Of a stretch of 23,585 bases of DNA, positions 1-7,749 are shown one piece after another. Location: the NCBI GenBank assembly GCA_022843085.1, contig JALHOI010000004.1:3673-27257 (forward strand). Reading direction: 5' to 3'. Under the pieces are notes generated by a model. It did no database searches and had not been told where the DNA came from. It saw only the letters and a list, made by a program, of their open reading frames with translations. The position numbers and the translations under genes are program-made. Origin of the DNA: Pseudobdellovibrionaceae bacterium. GTDB taxonomy: Bacteria; Bdellovibrionota; Bdellovibrionia; Bdellovibrionales; JAMPXM01. Each line of letters opens with the position of its first letter. The stretch's first letter is position 1.

Positions 1-605
1 GCCGTCGCATACGACACCCACTCAAGTGGCGCAAAGTTTCGGCCAAGAGTGAAATCGCGATAGACGTTGTCCGCTAAAGCGTAAAGCCTCGCCGAGCTTG
101 CGAGATCAACGGCGGGCTGCTGCGACGGTTGGTCGAGGCCCAAAACGTGACAGGCGATGACTCCAACGACGCCACCAGAGCGGTAGGTATATCGCAAGAG
201 ATCCTCGACCGATTCGGGCCGGTACCCGTCAGCCTCTTGCTTCAGGCCACGTATAAACTCGTTCGCATAGGCCCGGGGCACTTCGAAATCTTCTTCGAGA
301 AACGACCACGCTTCCCACGCGAGGCCGAAATCGGGAACTGATTCGGTAATCGTGTCGACGATCGAGTGATCCGAGGCAAAGCGCTCGACGACCCCGAGTT
401 CAAAAAGTCGCGCAAGCATAGCCACGGATGACTGAGCCTCGTGTCGAGAGTGCGCAAGATTGACGGCGTCACGGCTGATTTGAATGAAGGCAAATAGTGC
501 TCTGGCGCCGGCTCGTTCGCGCTGGGACAAGAACGAAATTGCAAAAGCCACACTCGGTGCGCGCTGCGAGACAAGATTTCGCAGAAACTCGGGTTCGAGT
601 CGCAC
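1..605 (-). CDS. Phytoene-synthase-like protein (CrtB fold), C-terminus cut by window edge; Asp-rich motifs degenerate
   Basis: The reverse strand is open from a GTG at 603-605, two bases after the crtY stop, to the window edge (about 201 codons). The product resembles the squalene/phytoene synthase family, which condenses prenyl diphosphates in carotenoid synthesis. Recognisable blocks are SVAFAISFLSQRERAGARAL followed by FAF, the helix YTYRSGGVVGVIACHVLG, and DNVYRD near residue 185. The two metal-binding DxxxD motifs of active enzymes are eroded. The first reads RDAVN where CrtB has DDVID. The second keeps only its first Asp (RDFTLG where CrtB has RDIVDD). It may be a pseudoenzyme or a different member of the fold. 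GTG is the only plausible start: an in-frame TGA lies a short way upstream, inside the crtY end, and no better start codon follows it. No clear ribosome binding site is seen, so translational coupling to crtY is likely. Confidence 0.72.
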   Translation of the reverse strand, partial: MRLEPEFLRNLVSQRAPSVAFAISFLSQRERAGARALFAFIQISRDAVNLAHSRHEAQSSVAMLARLFELGVVERFASDHSIVDTITESVPDFGLAWEAWSFLEEDFEVPRAYANEFIRGLKQEADGYRPESVEDLLRYTYRSGGVVGVIACHVLGLDQPSQQPAVDLASSARLYALADNVYRDFTLGRNFAPLEWVSYAT

Positions 606-607
606 GT

Positions 608-2023
608 CTAAACCGACGCCGACTTTGTCGAAACCGACGCCGACTCCGTCGAGTCATTGGCCCGTGCGGTGCTATTTGCGCCATATGGATTTGCGAGATC
701 GAGGGCTTCGGTCGTGCGCTCGGGGGCTCCTGAAGTCGCAGTTTCTTGCATCCAGTTTTTAGTCGCACGTCCGGGACGCACGGTCGGTTTGACTCCAAGA
801 ATTTTGGGCCGATCGGTTCGAGTCGAAGTGCCGGCAAAGTACCGCTCGATAAGGTCTTCGCGCAGGCCATAAAATCTTTCGAGCACTTGGTAGCGCAGCG
901 ACGGTTCGACGGCCCGAAACATCAGCCTGTTCATCAGACGATAAAACCTTTGTTGTTCGATCCACTGTTTACGGTAGTCGCGCAACTCGGTTCGCACTGG
1001 TCCCGTCCGCAATTGCGGAAGGTCGCAAATAAATTCGGCGATTCGAACGGCGTCTGGCAGCGATCGGCTGGTTGACGAATGAAACCACCCATACGCAGAA
1101 GAAATTGAAACCGGTGTTTGGTCGACGAAATCTTCACCGGAAAATTGAACACTTGATTCAAGCGGTCGATCGTAAACGAGGTTTTGCAATGGAAGCGGTG
1201 AGTGCCCCTCTTCAGTTCGCTCGATAGATTCAATTTCCCAACCGGCACGTTCGGCGTAGGCCCTAATACTGCGCGAGATTCGTTCGCGATTAAGTTCGGG
1301 CGATGAGCTTTGAAAAGTCTCCTCAATGAGAACTCTGTGTTCGTCCCACGGCAGGCACACAAAATAACGAAAGCCATCCATTTGTGGAACAGTGGCATCG
1401 ACCAAAATCGGCCGTGTCAGCCCATGCGGTTTCTTGAGTTTTAAATCAAAGCCAATGAACTTTAGCCAACCGCACGAAGATTCTGCGAATGTGCGCGCTG
1501 TTTGTTGAACTGGTTTAATTCCGGATGCGTCAATAACGAGCGGAGCTCGAAGCACAAGGCCCGTCGAGGTCTCGACTTGGGAGGCTGTGATTTTGCTAAC
1601 GTCGCAAAGTAGTCGAACGTTGCGACCAAGTTTTTGCATCAAAGCTGTATGGAAGGTTGCGCTGCGAATTCCATGGTAGCGCGTTTCGGTAACTCGTGTC
1701 GTTTTCGGAAAACGAACTTCGTGCGAATTCCACGAATTTGAAATTAAGGACTGCATCCAAAGTTCAGGCGTCGCACGAGATTCGCTTTGCACCGGTTTTG
1801 CCGTCAGGTCGGATTCAAAAAATCCCCAAGTGTGGTTTCCGCCGAGAGTCGCGCCACGTTCAAGCAAGAGCGTTTTCTTTTCCGGATGAGTCTGGGCGAG
1901 GCGCAACGCAGTGAGTCCGCCGGCGAGACCGCCCCCAACGATGATCACATCTGCGTTCATGCCTGCGCCGTCGGCGTTTACGGTCGAACTTTTGTAATCC
2001 GCTGGTCTTTTCGCACTCTTCAT
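608..2023 (-). CDS. crtY: Lycopene beta-cyclase, CrtY type
   Basis: FAD/NAD(P)-binding flavoprotein that cyclises the ends of lycopene to give beta-carotene. It shows the dinucleotide-binding GGGLAGGL motif at residues 30-37, NHTWGF soon after, PWDEHRVLIEET (the CrtY LPL...LIE.T block), EEGHSPLPL, and the late motif YGWFHSSTSRSLPDAVRIAEF. The family C-terminus (DRPKILGVKP) is followed by about 55 extra Ser/Thr/Ala-rich residues ending in a duplicated heptad, encoded by a 21-bp tandem repeat. The start is uncertain: ATG at 2023 adds 21 residues before the usual family start, whereas ATG at 1960 (MNADVIIVGGG) fits the family better; neither has a good Shine-Dalgarno. Followed after 2 bp by the phytoene-synthase-like gene, so the two form a carotenoid operon. 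Confidence 0.88.
   Translation of the reverse strand: MKSAKRPADYKSSTVNADGAGMNADVIIVGGGLAGGLTALRLAQTHPEKKTLLLERGATLGGNHTWGFFESDLTAKPVQSESRATPELWMQSLISNSWNSHEVRFPKTTRVTETRYHGIRSATFHTALMQKLGRNVRLLCDVSKITASQVETSTGLVLRAPLVIDASGIKPVQQTARTFAESSCGWLKFIGFDLKLKKPHGLTRPILVDATVPQMDGFRYFVCLPWDEHRVLIEETFQSSSPELNRERISRSIRAYAERAGWEIESIERTEEGHSPLPLQNLVYDRPLESSVQFSGEDFVDQTPVSISSAYGWFHSSTSRSLPDAVRIAEFICDLPQLRTGPVRTELRDYRKQWIEQQRFYRLMNRLMFRAVEPSLRYQVLERFYGLREDLIERYFAGTSTRTDRPKILGVKPTVRPGRATKNWMQETATSGAPERTTEALDLANPYGANSTARANDSTESASVSTKSASV
610..651. repeat. 21-bp imperfect tandem duplication at the crtY/crtB-like junction
   Basis: The 15-mer aaaccgacgccgact occurs at 610-624 and again at 631-645, so two 21-bp units lie head to tail (610-630, 631-651). 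The repeat encodes the last residues of CrtY (SASVSTKSASV) and includes the crtY stop, just before the GTG of the next gene. The period is a multiple of three, so frame is kept. Confidence 0.85.
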
Positions 2024-2166
2024 ATACGGAGTCTAAAGGGATAACGATCAGTCCAGTCAAAGAAGATCAGCCAAGAGATTGTGAATTACACGGAATTCTT
2101 GACGCGTGCGGTGTCATCCCGTCAAAGTCTGCGTCTACCGAACACGCAGGTGCACAAGGGGTATTC
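2024..2166. promoter_or_regulatory. Divergent promoter region between crtY and the acyl-CoA dehydrogenase
   Basis: This 143-bp gap must hold the promoters of both divergent genes. The inverted pair TTGACG (2099-2104) and CGTCAA (2120-2125), 15 bp apart, gives a -35-like hexamer facing each way and could also be a dyad operator. On the reverse strand, TTGACT followed 17 bp later by TTTAGA lies close upstream of the far crtY ATG. That would give a nearly leaderless transcript for that start, or a leader of about 60 nt for the internal start. The AAGGGG at 2156-2161 is the ribosome binding site of the dehydrogenase. Assignments are by eye. Confidence 0.35.
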
Positions 2167-3372
2167 ATGGCAATCGACTGGCAAAACCTCGATCTTTTGA
2201 ATCCGACGGATGAGCATAAGATGCTTCGTGAGTCGGTCCGTTCGTTTGTGAACGCCGAGGTCGAACCGCAGGCGCTTGAGTCGGATCGGGCTGAGAAATT
2301 CAACCTACCTCTCTTTAGAAAACTGGGCGATCTCGGCCTGCTGGGAATTACGGTGCCCGAAGTTTACGCTGGCTCGGGCCTTGACGCCACGGCCGCCGTC
2401 ATAGCTCACGAAGAAATTTCGGCGAGCGATCCAGGATTCGCGCTGGCCTATCTGGCTCACTCGATGCTTTTCGCGAATAATCTTGCTGTGAACGGTTCGG
2501 AAGAACAAAAAGCTCGAATTTTACCTGGTGTCTGCGCCGGCACGCATGTCGGAGCGATGGCGATGTCGGAGCCAAACTTTGGCACCGACGTGCTTGGTAT
2601 GGAAACAACTGCGAGCCTCGAGGGCGATTATTACGTTTTGAATGGTCAGAAAATGTGGATCACGAACGGCTGCGTCGACGACGCAGGGACACCAGCCGAT
2701 TACGTACTTGTCTACGCAAAGACCGGTGAAAAAAATGGGCGGAACCAGATCTCGACCTTCATCGTTGAGAAAGGGACGTCGGGTTTTTCCGTCGGACAAA
2801 AGATTCGCGATAAGACGGGCATGCGAGCCTCGAACACGGCTGAACTTGTTTTTAACAACTGCCGTATTCCGAAAGCTGGACCCAAAGCTGGATTGATCGG
2901 CGCGGAAGGTGATTCGGTTCATCACATGATGCGAAACCTTGAAGTTGAACGCGTGGCTTTAGCTGCGATGAGTTTGGGAATCGCTCGGCGCTCTCTGGAG
3001 GCCATGGTCAAGTACTCGAAAGAGCGAATTTCGTTTGGCAAGCCGCTTCATAACTTCGGACAAATCCAGAGGCACATTGCCGAGAGTTACGCCGAATATC
3101 GTGCTTGTTCGACCTACGTTTATGACACTGCTCGGCGAATGCACTTGTACAGTGATCGTGGCAACCGCGTGGACTCCGACGGGGTTAAGCTGGTCACGAC
3201 GACGGCAGCGAAGAATATCGCCGACCGCGCGATCCAAGTTTTAGGTGGCTATGGCTATGTGGGCGAGTATGTCGTCGAACGGCTTTGGCGAGATTCAAAA
3301 CTTCTCGAGATTGGTGGTGGCACTTTGGAAGCTCACCAAAAAAATATTACGAGAGATCTCACTCGCGACTAA
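2167..3372 (+). CDS. Acyl-CoA dehydrogenase, isovaleryl-CoA dehydrogenase type
   Basis: FAD-dependent acyl-CoA dehydrogenase (401 aa, full length) that would introduce an alpha-beta double bond into an acyl-CoA and pass electrons to ETF. The first family signature is AMSEPNFGTDV; the second is QVLGGYGYVGEYVVERLWRD. The usual C-terminal catalytic Glu (YEGT in short- and medium-chain enzymes) is replaced by Gly in EIGGGTLEAH. A Glu stands instead in NLEVERVALA, the helix-G position used as base by isovaleryl-CoA and long-chain dehydrogenases. A branched-chain or leucine-derived acyl-CoA substrate is therefore the best guess; exact specificity cannot be read. The ATG has AAGGGG five bases upstream. 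Monocistronic or followed by the membrane protein after 135 bp. Confidence 0.9.
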   Translation: MAIDWQNLDLLNPTDEHKMLRESVRSFVNAEVEPQALESDRAEKFNLPLFRKLGDLGLLGITVPEVYAGSGLDATAAVIAHEEISASDPGFALAYLAHSMLFANNLAVNGSEEQKARILPGVCAGTHVGAMAMSEPNFGTDVLGMETTASLEGDYYVLNGQKMWITNGCVDDAGTPADYVLVYAKTGEKNGRNQISTFIVEKGTSGFSVGQKIRDKTGMRASNTAELVFNNCRIPKAGPKAGLIGAEGDSVHHMMRNLEVERVALAAMSLGIARRSLEAMVKYSKERISFGKPLHNFGQIQRHIAESYAEYRACSTYVYDTARRMHLYSDRGNRVDSDGVKLVTTTAAKNIADRAIQVLGGYGYVGEYVVERLWRDSKLLEIGGGTLEAHQKNITRDLTRD

Positions 3373-3435
3373 CGTCGAGCTGCATGACTTCAACGTCGAG
3401 CGAGGCGTGTTTCCGTTGTTCCCTGGTTCAGGCGA

Positions 3436-3453
3436 TGCAAAAATCGATTTGCA
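3436..3453. other. Short inverted repeat between the dehydrogenase and the membrane protein
   Basis: TGCAAA and TTTGCA form a 6-bp dyad with a six-base loop (aatcga), 63 bp after the dehydrogenase stop. There is no T tract, so it is not a classical terminator. It could be a weak hairpin or a protein site ahead of the next gene. Nothing else was recognised in the 135-bp gap 3373-3507. Confidence 0.25.
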
Positions 3454-3507
3454 ACGAGCAATCGTGCGGGTCGCGTAAAGTCCGTACCACTCACCGGGGA
3501 TGTTGGC

Positions 3508-5520
3508 TTGGCATTAAATGGCGCCGTTTTTTTTCTTTCACTTTCCGCAATTTTGTTTTCCATGTCAGCGTTTCGCGCGATGGAGGACCAATCGTTCCAG
3601 AGTGCAACTATTGTTTTCGTTCTCGCCGGACTCGCGTGGGCCATTGGTGCTGTTGCAGGTTACTTAGTTCCGGCGCTTCGGAGCCGCTCAACTAAATCGG
3701 CGTTTGTGCTTCGCTGGCTGGCGCTAGCTGTGTTCACCTTCGGCTCACTGGCTTGGCCTTGGATCGGTGTAAGTCTTCTCGGCAGTATGACGATCGTGAT
3801 CACGATTTTCGCTTCGGGAGTATTGGTCCCGTCGATCATCGGTTTGAGGTTTGAAGACTCGGCGCTGATGCGCGACGCTTTCGCTAAGTCTCTCGTGGGA
3901 TCATCTGTCGGCGCTTTGCTGACGGCCGTGCTCTTCGGGTGGCGAGGTCCTGAGGCACTTTTTGGAATTGCAGCGGGCCTTGCAATGATGGCTCCGTTCG
4001 TTGAAGGCGGTCTATTTTTTGCCGAAGAATCTGTTTCAAAGCGATGGTTTGTTTTACCCGTTGCGGCAGTCGGGTTTGGAGTTTCATTCGTCGCGCCCGT
4101 CCACACTCAAGTTTCCCAGGTCGAGTTCAGTCAGGGGCCGGATCCGGTTGCTTTACATTCGGTTTATCAATTCAGACCGGACCGAAAATTTGACGTTTAC
4201 ATTGTCGGTTCTGGGGCTGCAAACGCAGCGGCAAAGATTCGCTCTGAAACGGTAGCTGATTCAATTCGATCGCTGAGTGCGACCGAGCTTTATCCCCAAA
4301 TTACCGGACTAAAAAATGCTCCTGCTACAACGGAAATCAAGATTGAAGCAGGCAGTGCGCGTCGGCGTTTGGCATCTGAATCGAGACGTTTTGACTTAAT
4401 CAAAGTTGTTTCGAGCGATTCGATCGACTCGAGCGAGCAGCGACTTGGAGCGCGCGGCGAAACGGGTTTGACGGTTGAGAGTCTTCGGCTGTATCTCGAT
4501 CGGCTCAAAGACGACGGATTCTTGCAGATCATCGGTCGAAGTACAGGGCCTCGCGCGCAGTCGATTCTTTCGACGTTGGCTGAGGCTTGGAAGAAGTCGG
4601 CTCGACGCGATGTTGACCTTCACGCTGTCGCAGTCACCAGCGAAGGTGGCAACGTTCTTGAGGCTGTTATTGTTCGCATGACGCCACTTTTGCGAGAAGA
4701 GCGAGATAAGTTAGGTGCCATCCTGAAGGTCGGTGAGGCTGGCGGAACGAACTGGATGCTGGTGTCGGATGCCTCGGGTGCGGTGTTAACAGACGATCGC
4801 CCTTTCGGTGGATCAAACCTAGCGGTGACCGCTGGCAGCCGCGTTGTCATGTGGCTCGCAATTGTTTTCGTGCTCGGCCTAATCGTCTGGGTCGCGATGC
4901 AAGAGCGACGAAAAGGTTTAGCGTCGCGCTGGCAAACGGCAAGCGTTGCAACTTATTTTGGCGGCCTTGGTATCGCGTTCGCGTTCTTTCAGGTCTTTTT
5001 CGTACTTCGGGCTATTCGTGGATGGGGCTTGCCGTCGATTGCTGTAGCCCTGGTTCTCGCGACTCTCTTTTTGTCGCGAGCAGCTGGAGCCACACTTTTT
5101 GCGGGGCATCCACGGCGCCGTTACGGCGTTCGAATTCAACCGCTGGCAAACTTCGTCTTCGCTGTGATGTTCACGTATCTCGGTGCAGCTTTATTTGAGC
5201 CACTCGTCGCGAGCGGTGCGGAATGGTTGTCGGCTGTTGTGGGTATGTCAGTCTTGGTGCCGTTCGGACTTCTTGGTGGCGCATTTCTTCCGAATGCTCT
5301 TGAGGAGGCGAGCGAAAAACTGGCTCCTCGAGTGCTTTCGCTTCTTTGGGCTCTTTATGTCGCTGGAACTGCGCTAGGCGGATACGCGGCTTCGGTCGTT
5401 GCGTATGAAAATGGTCTAGACGTCGTATTTCTGGCAGGTCTGTTTTGCTTTGCGTGGGTCGCAATTTTCAGCGGACTCGTTCGGCCATGGAACGTTCGAA
5501 AGGCTGCAACGGGCGCCTAG
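3508..5520 (+). CDS. Polytopic membrane protein with an internal degenerate spermidine-synthase-like domain
   Basis: A 670-aa inner-membrane protein. Roughly residues 1-200 hold about six or seven hydrophobic helices. Residues about 215-420 are soluble. Residues about 445-660 hold a second set of about seven helices. The soluble part follows the outline of spermidine synthase/SAM-type Rossmann domains: VYIVGSGAAN where the Gly-rich loop should be, ATELYPQI for the acidic strand, SRRFDLIKVV, and GLTVESLRLYLDRLKDDGFL, which is typical of the fused MFS/spermidine synthase group. The Gly-Asp that binds the amine is replaced by AGSARRRL, so aminopropyl transfer is doubtful. Start: TTG at 3508 with GGGGA seven bases before; no in-frame ATG lies near. 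Its TAG overlaps the TAG of the convergent UbiB-like gene within a shared CTAG. Biological role unknown. Confidence 0.75.
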   Translation: MALNGAVFFLSLSAILFSMSAFRAMEDQSFQSATIVFVLAGLAWAIGAVAGYLVPALRSRSTKSAFVLRWLALAVFTFGSLAWPWIGVSLLGSMTIVITIFASGVLVPSIIGLRFEDSALMRDAFAKSLVGSSVGALLTAVLFGWRGPEALFGIAAGLAMMAPFVEGGLFFAEESVSKRWFVLPVAAVGFGVSFVAPVHTQVSQVEFSQGPDPVALHSVYQFRPDRKFDVYIVGSGAANAAAKIRSETVADSIRSLSATELYPQITGLKNAPATTEIKIEAGSARRRLASESRRFDLIKVVSSDSIDSSEQRLGARGETGLTVESLRLYLDRLKDDGFLQIIGRSTGPRAQSILSTLAEAWKKSARRDVDLHAVAVTSEGGNVLEAVIVRMTPLLREERDKLGAILKVGEAGGTNWMLVSDASGAVLTDDRPFGGSNLAVTAGSRVVMWLAIVFVLGLIVWVAMQERRKGLASRWQTASVATYFGGLGIAFAFFQVFFVLRAIRGWGLPSIAVALVLATLFLSRAAGATLFAGHPRRRYGVRIQPLANFVFAVMFTYLGAALFEPLVASGAEWLSAVVGMSVLVPFGLLGGAFLPNALEEASEKLAPRVLSLLWALYVAGTALGGYAASVVAYENGLDVVFLAGLFCFAWVAIFSGLVRPWNVRKAATGA

Positions 5521-6986
5521 CTCAAGGCTGCTGCCAACTTTTGATGTGAGTTGGTTTTTGCGCCAAGCGTGCTCAGCAAGATGTAGAGACCTGTCGACTT
5601 ACGATCGAGAAACAGCGCCTCGCGAGGGGGCGCACGCAGTTCGCGCGCACGTATGACCTCACGCAGCTGTGTCGCCAACCGGGTTGGAAGAGTGTTGCCT
5701 TGCCAGTCGTAGTTTCCCTCATGATCGAAATGCTTTCGGCCCTCGGGGCTTGCTCCGGCAGGATCAAATGGTTCAATAACGAGCCGACAGAAGTCGTAGA
5801 AGGCGGTCGTGACGGCCGGGCCGTCACAGGGCCGTAAGAAGCCGAGATCAAGACCGGCCTTGGTAACAGCATCTGCATTCTGCTCGAGACTTCCGCGAAC
5901 GAGTGCTCGGTAGTTCGTGAGGAAAGCGGCGTCAAACTCACGCATCGCGCCGAAATCAAGAAGAACGACGTGGTCCCTTTCGTTGGTTCGACCATCGATT
6001 GTCTTCTCACCCTGCAGCCGGATTCGATAGTTTCCAATGTGGGCGTCGGTTTGAACGCAACCAAACTCGAAGAGTTCTCTCAGATAAAGATCGAGAAGTG
6101 AGTCTGCAATAGCATTCCGGCGCTCTTGCGAAATCAGCTTCAATTCGTCGGAATCGATTCGGTGACCACAAATCATTTCAACGGCGAGAACTTTAGGTTC
6201 GCACCACTGCCGATACACCTTCGGAACCTGAAAACGCGAATCATCTTTTAGCAAATCAGCAAACCTTTCGACGTTATCAGCTTCAAGAGTGTAATCCGTT
6301 TCGCGTTTCAACATCTCTTCAATCTCGTGCACGAGTTCATCGATGCGGCGTCCGCGGGGTATGCCAGGTGCAAAGGCAATTATCGTCTTCAGAGCTTTCA
6401 TGTCTGACTGAATCGCCTTGTCGACACCCGGATACTGAATTTTGAGTGCCACAGTTTCACCGGTTGCTTTGACGCGTGCCTGGTGAACTTGACCAATTGA
6501 AGCTGCGGCAATTGCATTCGAATTGATTTCGAGGTCATCGAATCGACTGCCTAGCAAAGACTTCAAAAAGGGCTGCATTGTCGACCAGTCAAGAGGAGGA
6601 GAGCTCGCCTGAAGAGCCTTTAAAATTTTGTTTACTTGAGGTGGAAGAAAGTATTCTCCGTACATCGATAGAAGTTGCCCGACCTTCATCACCGAACCTT
6701 TTAGGCTGCCCAGCTCTCGCGCGATTTCTTGCGCCTGCTCTTCGAGTTTGATTTGAAGCTCGGCGTGCTTCTCGGATGAGCTGTCGAAATCGGCTGCGCC
6801 GCGACCTGCAGCGTGACTCGAAATCGAATTAGTTGAGCCGAATTTCGTACCGCCGTTCAGGCTCCACAAGTCACCGCTTGTCGAGAAGGCTAGCTTCGCC
6901 AAAGCGAGAGAGCGCACAAATAAACCTGTACTAAGCCCCTGCTGAGTAACGGGGTCGTGTCCGGTCGACTTTCGCATTTTCGCCAT
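5517..6986 (-). CDS. ABC1/UbiB-family atypical kinase-like protein
   Basis: A 489-aa member of the UbiB/ADCK (ABC1) protein-kinase-like family, linked to quinone and lipid homeostasis. Family marks in order: the KxGQ motif (K101, G103, Q104 in MKVGQLLS), the Ala-rich nucleotide loop AIAAASIGQVHQA (159-171), the Lys of VALKIQYPG (K182), ETDYTLEADN (229-238), the catalytic-loop equivalent QTDAHIGNY (312-320), and the DFG-like LLDFGAM (342-348). The family normally has an NPGN-type loop; here it is HIGN. ATG at 6986 follows AAGGAG with five bases between. An alternative ATG three codons in is possible. It has no C-terminal transmembrane pair that I can see, unlike E. coli UbiB. It is convergent with, and overlaps by four bases, the upstream membrane-protein gene. 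Confidence 0.88.
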   Translation of the reverse strand: MAKMRKSTGHDPVTQQGLSTGLFVRSLALAKLAFSTSGDLWSLNGGTKFGSTNSISSHAAGRGAADFDSSSEKHAELQIKLEEQAQEIARELGSLKGSVMKVGQLLSMYGEYFLPPQVNKILKALQASSPPLDWSTMQPFLKSLLGSRFDDLEINSNAIAAASIGQVHQARVKATGETVALKIQYPGVDKAIQSDMKALKTIIAFAPGIPRGRRIDELVHEIEEMLKRETDYTLEADNVERFADLLKDDSRFQVPKVYRQWCEPKVLAVEMICGHRIDSDELKLISQERRNAIADSLLDLYLRELFEFGCVQTDAHIGNYRIRLQGEKTIDGRTNERDHVVLLDFGAMREFDAAFLTNYRALVRGSLEQNADAVTKAGLDLGFLRPCDGPAVTTAFYDFCRLVIEPFDPAGASPEGRKHFDHEGNYDWQGNTLPTRLATQLREVIRARELRAPPREALFLDRKSTGLYILLSTLGAKTNSHQKLAAALS

Positions 6987-7021
6987 CTTGCTCCTTAAGC
7001 TTCACTACAAGATTTACAGCG

Positions 7022-7046
7022 CCGAGCGCCGAACTGCCGCACTCGG
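7022..7046. other. GC-rich hairpin in the leader of the UbiB-like gene
   Basis: CCGAGCGC (7022-7029) pairs with GCACTCGG (7039-7046), including one G-T wobble, around a nine-base loop. It lies between the regulator stop (7130) and the UbiB-like start (6986). A T tract does not follow on either strand. It may be an mRNA structure in the leader. A -10-like TAGAAT stands further upstream on the reverse strand. Confidence 0.3.
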
Positions 7047-7129
7047 GTCCCTAGCAAATCTGGCTCATTGTATTCTAGCAGAAAGGTCGAGTTCATGCGG
7101 CCACGAATCAATTCGAGTTCAGCTTAATT

Positions 7130-7690
7130 TCACTTTTTCTGGCCTTCCGAGTCTGAAGGTGCTGGCGTCTTTTTGCCTTCAAATCGAAAGCCTGCGAATG
7201 GCGCGAAAGATACGTCTTTGAACAACAGGAGGCCATCGAGTGCGGTCGCTGCTGTGCCGATCATCGTCTCGAGTTTTTTTATGCGCTCGTCAGTCACTTC
7301 ACACTGTCCGTCCATATCGCGAGGCAATGTTGCGAGCGTTCGCGTCGCGGCCGACAGCCTTGCGAGTACTCTGCGTTCACGTTTTCTGAGAACGTTCGCT
7401 ATCACATGCGGTAAGTCCGGGTTGCAATTGTAGAGGATCGTACCGCGCTCGGATTTGCCACCCGCTTGAATCACATCGTACTCAGTCAACTCTGAAATCG
7501 ACATACTGACGAGAGCTTTTGAGATTCCGAGGCGCCTCACGAGTTCGTTCGCATCGAGCCCGCATCCTGCCAGAAAAATATGTGCCCAGATTCGACCATG
7601 AACATTTTTAAAGCCCCAGTATTCAATGAAGTCGCCGATCTGGCTGACGACATCATCGAGTTCTGGTGACGGCTTTCTTTTTTCTGGCAT
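7130..7690 (-). CDS. GbsR/MarR-type winged-helix transcriptional regulator (paralogue 1)
   Basis: A 186-aa DNA-binding protein of the GbsR branch of MarR-like winged-helix regulators. It shows FIEYWGFKNVHGRIWAHIFL (about 22-41), the recognition region LVRRLGISKALVSMSISELTE, a wing with GGKSERGTILY, and the Arg-rich helix VLRKRERRVLARL. The C-terminal 50 residues are less conserved and end in a charged tail. It is clearly paralogous to the regulator ending at 9334. It is divergent from the photolyase gene with only 59 bp between, the usual layout for a regulator acting on its neighbour and itself. The ligand or signal is unknown. Confidence 0.85.
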   Translation of the reverse strand: MPEKRKPSPELDDVVSQIGDFIEYWGFKNVHGRIWAHIFLAGCGLDANELVRRLGISKALVSMSISELTEYDVIQAGGKSERGTILYNCNPDLPHVIANVLRKRERRVLARLSAATRTLATLPRDMDGQCEVTDERIKKLETMIGTAATALDGLLLFKDVSFAPFAGFRFEGKKTPAPSDSEGQKK

Positions 7691-7749
7691 GGCAGAAATT
7701 TAGAGCGCGAGGGCTCGCATAGCAATGGTAAATGCGCTAGGGGTGAAGC
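7691..7749. promoter_or_regulatory. Divergent regulator/photolyase promoter with a perfect inverted repeat
   Basis: The 59-bp gap contains GCGAGGGCTCGC (7707-7718), a perfect 5-2-5 inverted repeat, placed between the two starts and so a natural operator candidate for the GbsR-type regulator. The photolyase start is preceded by AGGGGTGA (7739-7746). Clear -35/-10 pairs were not identified. Confidence 0.4.

Noticed and set aside
242..870. Two reverse-strand frames of 110 and 133 codons at the left end
   Set aside because: They lie in other frames over crtY and the phytoene-synthase-like gene, and their Arg/Ser-rich translations show no family features.
3245..3478. 77-codon frame over the end of the acyl-CoA dehydrogenase and the following gap
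   Set aside because: Most of it overlaps the dehydrogenase in another frame; the part in the gap has no ribosome binding site or recognisable feature.
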